Of a stretch of 64,000 nt of DNA, positions 25,928 through 37,900 are shown piece by piece. The position numbers and the translations under genes were made by a program. Source of the stretch: Symsagittifera roscoffensis (Eukaryota; Xenacoelomorpha; Acoela; Convolutidae); assembly GCF_963678635.1 (NCBI RefSeq), contig NC_087069.1:3296166-3360165 (forward strand). Reading direction: 5' to 3'. The notes beneath the pieces are model-generated. The model saw nothing but the letters and a program-made list of their open reading frames with translations, did not search any database and was not told the origin of the DNA. The stretch's first letter is position 1; each line of letters opens with the position of its first letter.

Positions 25928-28900
25928 GTCAGTACACTAAAATCGCATTACACATTTTATTATGAAAAAATTGAAGAAAACCATCACGACCTTTATAAAA
26001 GTCTGAACTACGTTCATCGACTCAGAAATCATTATGAAGTTTAATTCATTACAATCAGCACGGGTATTGCAATCGGGTACTAGAAATTTTTACGCAAATA
26101 TTTTTTTTTCACGGAATGGTTGAAATTAGAAGCGATAATTTAGTTTGAGTTCATAATGAATTAGGAGTCGATGAACTTGATTCTGACTTATATAGGTCGT
26201 GATGTTTTTTTTTATTTTTTTTTCTAGGAAGTCTGGAAGTTTGTTCAGGCTCAAATTTACTTTTTCAAGGTTTGAACTTTTTTAAAGTTTAGTGCATTTC
26301 CTTTGTGAAAAGAAAGGCAAAGTCCACTATGGAAAAGTGAAGTGTAAAGGTCACGAAAAACGTGATCGATTCCCTGTTTCGAAAATGGAGTTTCTGAACT
26401 TCCTGCGGAAGAATGAAATTACCAGAAAAAAGTTAGTTTTGTCAAAAAAGTGGCGATCATAAATTTTTGTTCAGTTTCAGAGGTTTTTAAGGCCATTTTG
26501 TCGTTCAAGTTTGAAAATTGGAACTCTTTTGTAAAACAATTCAGTATTTTTTCTTCAGTATATATTTTTTCATTTTGTTAAAGAAATGCAAACTCCATTA
26601 TTCAACATCAAAAAAGTAAAGGTCACAAAAAATGTGACTGACTTCTAATTTTGAAAGTGGATTTTAGTTTTCAGATTTCCCTGTTGAAAAAAAAATTGCT
26701 ACTGATTCAGTTTTCTCAAATTCGGATTGGTTTTATAAATCATGGGATAAATTATATGACAAAAATTTTATTTATAAACTGGACTACAGTTTGTCGGCTT
26801 ATATTTTAAAGGTTTAGTTGCCACACCACAGTTTTTTCGCTATAAGCAGTTTTCATGGTAATCTCATGTGTCTTTAAATAACTACTGTAGTTTTTATACA
26901 ACAAAGCTTGTGTGATAGTATGAACCCTCTTCTTTTTTTGTCCAACCTAAGGTGCAAATATTAGTTGATTTTGATCAATAACCAGCTATTAAGTACAGCT
27001 ACTGCTTAGGATATTATTACATACTATTACATTAAAAATAGCACATTAGCTCTATGGCATCATGGATCTGTAGCGTAGAGGTAATGAAGGAGAGCAGCAA
27101 CAAAATAGGAGGGTTCGAACCTGGGCAGGGTCAGATGTTTTTAATGAACTTTTTTGTATACTAGTTAAAATTCGTCCGCTCTATAAATTGAGGCAAGTTA
27201 CTTCGTAAGTTTCGTTGTTTTTTCGAATTGACTGGCACTGCTAATGCGTCATAATTGGCTTGACTCATAATTGGTGTGCGTCACTGAAGAAATTTATAGA
27301 CTCAAAGTTATACCTTTCAGTTTTTCCCAGTAGCTTTATCGGTCATTTTTGTGCATGTTTATGCGAAGTGCAACTTCGCCTGTGTTAAATTGATTAACTT
27401 TGACTCGGAGATCCAGTCCCTGTCCTCGGACACACACACTGACGACTCAGCCTCCCTCGCAGACTACTCAACCACACACTCCATGTCAGTACACTAAAAT
27501 CGCATTACACATTTTATTATGAAAAAATTGAAGAAAACCATCACGACCTTTATAAAAGTCTGAACTACGTTCATCGACTCAGAAATCATTATGAAGTTTA
27601 ATTCATTACAATCAGCACGGGTATTGCAATCGGGTACTAGAAATTTTTACGCAAATATTTTTTTTTCACGGAATGGTTGAAATTAGAAGCGATAATTTAG
27701 TTTGAGTTCATAATGAATTAGGAGTCGATGAACTTGATTCTGACTTATATAGGTCGTGATGTTTTTTTTTATTTTTTTTTCTAGGAAGTCTGGAAGTTTG
27801 TTCAGGCTCAAATTTACTTTTTCAAGGTTTGAACTTTTTTAAAGTTTAGTGCATTTCCTTTGTGAAAAGAAAGGCAAAGTCCACTATGGAAAAGTGAAGT
27901 GTAAAGGTCACGAAAAACGTGATCGATTCCCTGTTTCGAAAATGGAGTTTCTGAACTTCCTGCGGAAGAATGAAATTACCAGAAAAAAGTTAGTTTTGTC
28001 AAAAAAGTGGCGATCATAAATTTTTGTTCAGTTTCAGAGGTTTTTAAGGCCATTTTGTCGTTCAAGTTTGAAAATTGGAACTCTTTTGTAAAACAATTCA
28101 GTATTTTTTCTTCAGTATATATTTTTTCATTTTGTTAAAGAAATGCAAACTCCATTATTCAACATCAAAAAAGTAAAGGTCACAAAAAATGTGACTGACT
28201 TCTAATTTTGAAAGTGGATTTTAGTTTTCAGATTTCCCTGTTGAAAAAAAAAATTGCTACTGATTCAGTTTTCTCAAATTCGGATTGGTTTTATAAATCA
28301 TGGGATAAATTATATGACAAAAATTTTATTTATAAACTGGACTACAGTTTGTCGGCTTATATTTTAAAGGTTTAGTTGCCACACCACAGTTTTTTCGCTA
28401 TAAGCAGTTTTCATGGTAATCTCATGTGTCTTTAAATAACTACTGTAGTTTTTATACAACAAAGCTTGTGTGATAGTATGAACCCTCTTCTTTTTTTGTC
28501 CAACCTAAGGTGCAAATATTAGTTGATTTTGATCAATAACCAGCTATTAAGTACAGCTACTGCTTAGGATATTATTACATACTATTACATTAAAAATAGC
28601 ACATTAGCTCTATGGCATCATGGATCTGTAGCGTAGAGGTAATGAAGGAGAGCAGCAACAAAATAGGAGGGTTCGAACCTGGGCAGGGTCAGATGTTTTT
28701 AATGAACTTTTTTGTATACTAGTTAAAATTCGTCCGCTCTATAAATTGAGGCAAGTTACTTCGTAAGTTTCGTTGTTTTTTCGAATTGACTGGCACTGCT
28801 AATGCGTCATAATTGGCTTGACTCATAATTGGTGTGCGTCACTGAAGAAATTTATAGACTCAAAGTTATACCTTTCAGTTTTTCCCAGTAGCTTTATCGG

Positions 28901-31900
28901 TCATTTTTGTGCATGTTTATGCGAAGTGCAACTTCGCCTGTGTTAAATTGATTAACTTTGACCGGTATTTTTTCCCTTTTTGTTTTGTTTTCTCTTTTTA
29001 GTTAAGCTTATAAGCTTTATTCGAGAAACTAAACTAAGTCTTAAATATTTTCGGCTATTGTTCTGTGGGTTTAGTGAATTTTTTTGGCATCGGTTTAAGG
29101 ACAAAAAATGATTTTTTTTTGTTTTGAGTAAATCAGTTCGATCGGTAGTAAAAAAGTTAAAAGATCAAACTTTTTAATCGCTCAAAATTTTTCTATGACA
29201 AGAAATTCCTTGGGCATTTTTGCTTTCGGATGAGTTGGCGTTTAACTACGTGATGTGGGCTTGGTTACGCTCCGAAAATATCCAAAGCTTGTTTAATGCA
29301 GCTTGTGTTTCTCGAAATTGAATTTTTCATATTTACGAAAACAAATTGCTGATTTTTTATGACAACAGTTTGCTTTGTCCTTTTTCGTTTTTGGATCAAT
29401 TGGTGTCTAACCACGTGTTGTTGGCTTAGTGACGACTCCGAAAATACTAAAAATTGGTTTGAAGCAGGTGGTTGTTTTTGTCGTCAGTTCTTCTGAGATT
29501 GAATTTTTCTTATTTCCAAAAAATTTGATGATTTTTTATGACAACAATTTCTTGTGGCATGATTTGTTTTCGGATCAATTGATATCTAATCACGTGTTAT
29601 TGGCTTAGTGAATGCTCGGAAAATACTAAAAGCTTATTTAATGCTTGTGGTTGTATTTTTCGTTTGTTTTTGTGAGAGTTATTTTTTTCGGATTTCCAAA
29701 AGTTTTCTTGATTATTTTCAAGTTTTTTTTGATGCAGTCATTTCCTTCTCACTTCTATTTGGTAGGTTGAAATGCTACGCTTTTATTGTATCGGAAGTAA
29801 TGCGAAGCACCGCTTGGCCTCTGTTTTACAATTGTGGTTTATTTCCAGGGGTGAAACATCGTTACTGTTCGCTGGTGGTCCAGTGGCAGCCTGCTGTGCA
29901 GGTAGTGGTGGCATCGGGCTCTCATCTGCTTCTTCTTTGGGGAGGAGACTGCAGAAACACAACAGGCGAGGAGGAGGAGGGGATCAGCACGTGAGTGGAA
30001 GCAGCAGCAGCAGCAGACGTAACATGACTGCCCACTCAATGGCTCAATACAATGGCTCCCACAGTCGCATGTTTCCCCCCATGGCAAATCCTGTACAGCC
30101 ACACATGACAGTATCAGCTGTTGTGAGTACAAGCTGAATGTTTAATGTTTACAACATGTCTAGTTACTAATTTCAGCCTCAATTCTTTCGGTCTACTCCT
30201 GACCACTTCTTACTTGTCGGAGGCCCGTTAACGAAAAACCTTTTTTTTTCTTAGACCCTACCGTCTAGAATGCCGATCCTTTCGTGATTCGAGGTTTCTA
30301 AATCAACCCTTATTTTTTATGTCTTTAAACTTAAAGCAGAACTTTAGGAAAAGTATGCTACAAATTAAAGAGATTTTTAATGTTCAAGACAGATTTCGGC
30401 TCGGTTTTGGCCTGACAGTAATCCGAGGTTGCGGGATAAATTTGAACCCTTTCTCCCACTATGAAAACACTTTTTTGTCCAAAAGCGTCCAGCACCCCGG
30501 TAATTTTTGATCCGCTGTAAATTTTCTCGAGGAGAGCTGATTTTCAAAAAAGTTTCGAAAATTTTGTCGACGTTTTTTTTAGATCGACCAAAATGATTTT
30601 CTGAGCTCGCTCAAGTCACTAAAAAGACCCCATTTTGACCAAATGATGTGCGCCGCAGGTAGAATTTTGAAACAAGCCAAAAAAGGCGTTTTTAGGCACT
30701 TTTTTGAAATTTTTGACCAAAAATTCGCGTTTTTTCGGCGCGTGCTCCCCCTCAAAATTAGTATTTTGGCGCCCAAGGCGCCTGTAGAAAAATTTTAAGG
30801 TCAGTCAGCCAAAAATGGAATTCTCAAAATAGTACAAAGGGGGAATTTTTGGCTCGGTAGGGGGTCGAATCCCTCTAAATCTGCTGGGGTCTGTAATTAA
30901 AGTACTGCGGAATACTGTGGAAGCGTTAAAACACATCAAAATTATCTCATTTGTCTTGAGAAAAGCAAGATAGTCCAACCCCCCCCCCCCCCTATGTGAA
31001 CCTAGTCTATGCTTTCATCTGTAAGTATGTGTGTACCTTATCAAAACGCAGAATAGAGCCTCGCTGAATGTAATTAGGTACACATCATGCGATCAAGGAA
31101 GTTAAAAGATTTTTATTCATTAGGCTGAACAGACGGAAAAAAGGCCTTCAAAGGAACACAACCCCATGTTGTTGGTTCACTTATAAGAGCAAATGAAAAC
31201 AAATTCATCAAAAATAACGTCTTTGTTTCGCAATCGACCTCATACTAGCCTAAGTTTCCCGAATTAATGTAGGAGAAATAATATTCTGTCTGTTCTATTT
31301 ATTAGTCGGATAAATAATCATTGTTTCCTGAAACATTTCATATCGGCTCTGTCACCCGCCATGCCCTTTCTGCATGTAGTAAATTAGATTAACTAGTTTC
31401 ATTCTACAGGTTACTGTAGTTTCGATATAGGATTTAATTGTTGGGTGCTCATTTATATTGTACACTGCAGTACTAAATTTGCGAAATGTCGTTTTCGGCA
31501 TCGTTTTTTATTGCTAGAAGAGTTATAATTCTAAATTTTTTCTTCTCGTTTTGAAATTTATTTGATGTGCTTTTTTGCTTTAAAAATAAATCGTATGCTA
31601 ATCATATTAAGGTCATTTTGTCGTAAGTTAGACGTAAAAACTTAATGAACCACTTAATATCTGCCCAAGTTTTTTCAACCAAGTTTGGCTTGGCATTTTC
31701 TGAGTGGGAGGAAAGAAAATTAAAATGTAATTTGATAATGCCGCGTCGTGTAGTTTTCTTGATTTTTACTCAATTCAATTTTGGACGACTTGCCTGAGCA
31801 AATAAACAGCTTCATCGGGTGGCGGAGTCAGTTAGAACTATTATTCAGGACTAATTTTGAGTTACATTATGGATGGGGACTGCAGGCAATTGGGACGGCA

Positions 31901-34900
31901 GGTAATTGAGCCGAAACGTCAAATTCGGTCTAAACGTCAAAATCATATGTGTTGCCTAAAATATGATTGAGAAATCCATTCCTCATATGATTAAAAATAG
32001 GTCTAGTTGTTTACCCATCTTACCAGTTTCTTAAGTTGCATGTTTTAACAGAACAAATGGTTGCTCGCTTATAAGTATGTTCTCGCCGCTATTTTCGGAG
32101 TCTCTATCAAAAAGCTCGTTTAGAATTACCGCCAGACCGATTGAAATTTACTCCAAGTGGATGAAAACAAAATGTGATCTCTCAAGTGGATGAAAACAAA
32201 AAGAAAACTTCCATAATAGTTTAATATCATCAACAATATTGATTAACAGATTTCATCAAAAAATATCAACCCATTGACAATTATTTGGGATCATATTTCT
32301 AAACGAGGTTTGTAACGGGCCAATTTTTTAAACTAGTACCCAAAAAGGAAAATCGACCGACTATGAATTTTGTTTCTAAATCTCATCGGTTTTCCCCAAA
32401 TACTTTGTCTATTTTCTCAATTTTCTCGATTCCTCTTGATTTCATGATTGGGTTATATCAGTTTGTTGTTTGTTGCAGAGAGGCAGCCACAGCAGAAGTG
32501 CTGCTCTCCAACAACAACAGAATCAACAACAGCAGCAGTCTGTGAGTTTGAGTGAGCAGAGTCTGAGTGTGAGTGAGTTCGCAGCCCTGCTCATCCAGAA
32601 ACTAGAGGTGGCCAAGGCGGAGAAGGAGAGAGAGGCTCAACATCATTATCATCACCATCTGGTAAGATCACATACGCATAGGAAAGAGTTTGGTTGTAGC
32701 TCGGGTCTACATTTTTGTAATTTGTTAATCATTTTTATTCCAAGGTTGCTATTTTTGTAATTGAATTCACTTGAATGAGTTGAAGCGTGAAAGTTGAAAG
32801 TATTTATTTAGTTTCGCGAAAACCGCGACTCCATAAGGCATATAGTTATGAGCAGCTGTTCAACGTTTCGAATAGGGGCTATTGCTTAGTGAGTATTTTG
32901 CATGTATCCTTTTTTTTAGTTTTAGCTGAAATTCCTTGTAATGACGTTTATGTACCCAGAGGCCCACTTTCGGTCAAAGTATTTTATGAACTTTCTTCTC
33001 AATGAAACAAAAATGTAAATTAAACCATAAATATATTTTGTTCAAGACATAATGTATCAACCCGGTCGAAGTATTTGTGGAAATGTGGCTCACAATTTTC
33101 ACATTATTTTTTCTCAGTTCAATTTTTAATTATTATTTTTGGACTGGCTGATGCAATCTGATCTTTTCTTTAAAAGTAAACGAAATTTTGAAGATATTTA
33201 CGGTTCAATAGAATCAATTTTGATTTTTTGTTTCTTAGTGCTTTTGCATGTTATGATTCAGGGTGCGTTTCGTTAAGTGCTGATTGCTCTGTATGTTTAC
33301 GCAATCGAGCAAGCGACCGTACTGTCATATTACGAAGTGTACACATTTTTTCAAGCTAAGTAGCAAATATAAGTGCTTAACTGATGGAACTTTTGCTGTC
33401 ATACCATTAAGAAGTAGATATCGACTCTGGTGCATAAGAAAGTTTTATTTTTTTTGCGTTTGCTTTTTTTGCATGGCATACTTTGTATCTGCAATATAAT
33501 GTCTAGTATTTGAGGAGTCAAATTTATTTTGGGTGCATTTTTGTTAATGGTGGCGTTTCAATGAGAAACTTAAATTTTTTGAAAAAAGTTTGCAAATTTA
33601 AAAGAAAAATGAACTTAGCTTTTTAACTCTTGTTCTATTAAACATGTTTTTTAATGGAACAATTGGATAGAAGTGCGTTTGTGTCTTCTTTACAGATTAA
33701 AATTGATCGACATGTTTTAAGCTGGACTGGTATGTGTGTATGCTGAAAATTATTCGGATGATGGTAACGGTATCCCTCTTGAACATCATTGACGCCTCTG
33801 TGTAGCAAATAAAACTTGTAATTCAAATTATTCCTTTAACCTGTTGCTGTATAGGATGTGTTGAATAGCATGTTATTGGCTGATAGAAAGCTTTTTTCTC
33901 TTTTTTGCCATAGTTGTTTTTGTCTTTTTTTGCTTGTTTTCGCAAAGTACAGATTCGCCTCGCTGTAGATTGTGGTAACTAAAACCTATCTACAGGAGCA
34001 GCGTGCGTTGAACAGGTTTACACAGCACGCAGACTGTTTTAGTTAGCGGATAGATCTGAAAAATCTCGTTCCTCCAGCTGTTTAAATGGGAAGATTGGGT
34101 GTACTCGACAAGTAGAGATCTTCAAAGGTGTGTGGTAGTATTATAAACAACTTAGTAAGCGTCGAATACATAATTCGGTATTTGAGTGAGTTTTAATCCC
34201 GATTGAAGATGTGGAAGAATTTTCCGGCCAGATTGTGATTTCATTAGCAGATATGTTGGGTTAAAGATGCCAAGTAACTTGTATTTTTTTTCTATATTAA
34301 TGCTCAGAAATTCTCTCCTGTCTTAAAAAGCAAATTTCCGGTGTTTGTTGGTGGGTTTGATGATTATTTCGAGCTCCTTGTAGTTAACAGTGTTTATCAT
34401 CCCTGTGTTCCTGGTTGAAGTATCTCATCATGACCTGTATGTGTTTTCTGGGATTTTTTTTTGTCGAATTCTTGTTTGTTAGAATCCAGTCATTGGCTGC
34501 GAACGACACGACAAGTTTTCGAGTACTTTACCTAGTGCTATGTTGCTACCCTACAACAAAGGAATTCTGGCGAGATATTGTGCTGTCGGCAATACGGAGG
34601 CAACTGAGAGCCCGATCTGTGTTATTCAATGAGTTTGTGGACAATGCGTCCTAGCGTCTGCTGATTTGCAGTAGTTGTCTGCAGCTATGTTGTTGTAGTT
34701 GCCTCGTCGAGGAGCAGCGCATAAATTTTAGTCATTTCGGTCATATATATAAGAAGGAGGGGAAGTGGCCGCAGCGTAGGAGCTCCTAACATCTGAAGCT
34801 GTAGGAAAATCTGGCTAGGTTGTTGAAAGAAGTGAACGAATTCAAAACAGCGAGTGGAACTGTTTTTCGTTGATTACGTAGAGTTCATAGAGTATGTTTT

Positions 34901-37900
34901 CCTTTGTTTTATTGTTTTGTTCGCTTCCTAATAATTCAAGAATGGTAGCTGGTGCTCGATAGTTCCGGGTTTACTTGAACTGGAAAATTTTAGAGCGTTG
35001 AAAGCGTCTCCTTGATCGTCTAGATATTGAAGATTTTTAACTGTTTGGTTAGCAGTATTTTAGGAAGAGTTCTCTAATGGGGTGATTGATTTTGACTTTC
35101 TTGATGACGAAAATGAGTAACGTGATTGGGCATCACGTTGGTTCAAGGCATTTTTAGTAACATGTCATTGTTTTTCTATGAGGACGAGCTCTCACTTGAG
35201 CTCTAACTTTAAGTCTATCACAGCCTGACTCTCTTCGGCTACAGTAATGGTAGCGAAACAATACTTTCGGCAGTGAAGTTATATCAATGGACTGTCCCAA
35301 GGCAGGCCTTTTGAGTACTTTTTATTGCTCATCTGCGATTTCAGGAATCGCAATTTTTCTTTTAGCCATCGGAGAGAAGTAGGTTGACTTCATGTACACT
35401 TTTTTGGCTACAGTATTGAACATCCTCCTACTAGCGCGGGGAGCTCTACTACATATTGCTTCATTTTTAGTTCGATTTTTTTATCTTTGTTTTTTTTTTG
35501 GACACCAACTGAGTTTTCACCCTTGCGATAGCAAGGGTATTACAATCACAGGTAGTAGACTTTTTTCCCGTAAACAACTTTGTCCTCTGGACTCCTGGTG
35601 TTACCTTGGTTCATATTGAATTCAGTTTTTGAAGTGTCTATTGCACACAGAGCCTAGGTGGCAAAGAATACGCCTAGCACGGCAAAGGTCCTTGATTCGA
35701 ATCCGACCAGGAGAAGTTTTTTTCAAACGGTTTAATTTCCGAATGAAAAAAATTCGGCCTATTATTTGTCTGCTTATGTTTTGTCGGCTGAGTTACCTTA
35801 TCTAGCAATCATTTATTTTAGCTGTAAACAGTTCTCACTGCAGTTGTTTTTAGCATTTAAAAATGCTGTCGAATCGAAACTTGTTTTTCACATTGGTTGT
35901 AATTTTACCAGCTGTAATTGTCAAAATTTCACTTTCTTCTGTTTTTCGACTTTTTATCGGCTTCTTAAATTTCGGCCAAATTAATTCGACCTAGTGGCCT
36001 CTTATTGCGTCTTAACGTGCGAAGTTTTTTTTGTGCGCATGTGTGTGCTCTCAGTGGAAAGATTTTTTCTAGGTTCAGATTTTTTTGAATTTCTTTTCGG
36101 CATGCAGGGTTTCTGCTCAGGTTCTTTCAGCTCTGTTACCGCTTGGTAATTACAAACTCAAATTCAATCAAACATCTGGCGTAAAGGTAAAAATTGCGGT
36201 CGAATCCGACTGGGCCCTTTTTTGCAAACTAAAGTTTTTGTGCTTATTCGATATATCGTCCGTCTGTTTTTTTGTCGGCTTAGTTCCTCTAGCTCAATGG
36301 TTTAGCTTTATTCCAAGTAGCTGTAACCACAATGCTGTAGACAACACAGCCCCGTTGTTCGATTCTAGTTGAGACCTGTTTTCTCGCCAATAGAAAGTTT
36401 TGGCTAATTTAGATCTGCTTGGTCTGCTTAGTTCCGCAGAAAGGATTTTTTTAAAAAAAAACTTGGATTTTTATAGCATTTTAAAAACTCATTGTAGATT
36501 TTCTAATGTTGCAGGTGATTTTGTTTGGGATATTTTGGGCCTTTGAGGCAATTTTTATTGACAAAAACGATTTTTTGATTTTTTTTTCGTTTGATTTTCT
36601 TTGAAGTTTAGGCTGATAGACTTGTAATTTTATATTTCTCAAGAAGATATTCTCAGCGGACTTTTTTGGTTTGTCAATCAGGACGAGTTTTGCCGTGTGT
36701 CGCCATTGTTACAATCATCACTTAAGAATATTGGTAAATTAATATTTTAAAAAAGAGTATCCGGTTGCTGTGCGAAGTAGCAGAGAAAATTCCGACCCCG
36801 TTCATTAAAAACAAAACGTTTTTTCTTTTAAAAAAAACGTTTTCTTTTTTCAAATTTGTGCCGTTTTTGGGCGCTTTGAGATGAACGGAAAGACTGATTC
36901 GTTTTTGTAGAATGTTGGTTTAAGTGTTTTCTACCGAGAAGCCTAGAAAATGTGTTTTCCTATGACAAGGCCGGAATTTTTTTCTATTATAACACACTTG
37001 CTGGCTTTACTAGCGGAATATTAGACTTTAAAAATTTCCAGACGTGTTTTCTCAACATGTTTTTTTTACACTAACGATCAGTTTTTACTAATTCGGGGCT
37101 TATTTTCAATTTTGTTATTGCACTTTACAGCTGCTTTTTGTCATGTTCTGTTCTAACTAGTGTTTGCGAAGCGAAACTTCGCCTGCGTGAAATTTCTTAA
37201 TGTTGTTCGAATTACGACTGATAGCGCTTGACCTTTGCACCCATTCTGATGGTAATTTGTGTTACCTAATTTAGCGTGGAAAAAAGTTTAAAGAGCTGCC
37301 AAGTGGGCAGGAACTTCTGTTAAACTTTCCATTTTTTTTCTGAGCAAATCTAGGTATCAGAAAATTGCATCAGAATGTGTCGATTGATATAACATATTGA
37401 TGCCCTTCAAGAAGGGACAGAAATAAAACTATTCAAAATATTCAATCAAATTGAGAAGAACCGGCGAGTAACGCTTGCGAATAAAATTTTGTTAGCTAAA
37501 AAATTGGTTATATCAGCGCGAATTACTAAAACAAGTTACTGAAGCTTTATTTTGCGCTTGCTTTCTCAATATGAGTCTTAAGATTTTTTTGAGTTTGTAT
37601 TAATTTGCTAATAAGAGTCGATGAACTTAGTTCAGACTCTTATATAGGTGATGATTCATTTTTTGAGGAAGTCTTTGTTTTGTCTCAAATTTGTTATTTC
37701 GCGGTTTGACTTCTGATTTTTTAAGTTCAGTTATTTGTAGCAAAATCAACTATGGATTCTAACATTCACTTTTCCTTGTCACGCATTACAAGGGTAAGTG
37801 TCGAATATGACTAGTGTGTTTAGGACTGTATGGATGTGAACTCGGCCAACAGTGCCTCCAGCTCAGATGGCGGTCATCTGCAAGTAGCCATGCCCAAGTC

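Larger units (their letters stand above)
25844..27400. repeat. 1.56-kb tandem duplication, unit 1
   Basis: Starts inside Axin exon A at TGACTCGG and runs through the intron to the next TGACTCGG at 27,401. Offset is 1,557 bases. It includes two dispersed hairpin repeats and a tRNA-like SINE head. Confidence 0.95.
32662..37823. other. Axin intron with tRNA-like repeats
   Basis: More than 5 kb without a gene. It contains tRNA-like SINE heads at about 35,655-35,715 and 36,285-36,370, and a 3' SINE-end-like hairpin GCGAAG..CTTCGC near 37,165. It also carries a GTGGCCTC-TATTGCGTC repeat near 35,992 (shared with 53,668) and a partial copy of the dispersed hairpin family (37,612-37,770). The short ORFs are unsupported. 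Confidence 0.5.

Noticed and set aside
27066-27135. Functional tRNA genes in the introns
   Set aside because: A and B boxes are present, but acceptor and anticodon stems do not pair well and the copies sit in repeats.
27401-27484. Second copy of the Axin exon A end as an additional exon
   Set aside because: It has a donor but no splice acceptor, since its upstream part is intron sequence.
30979-30992. Run of C bases as a structural signal
   Set aside because: A simple homopolymer, more likely sequencing or replication slippage.
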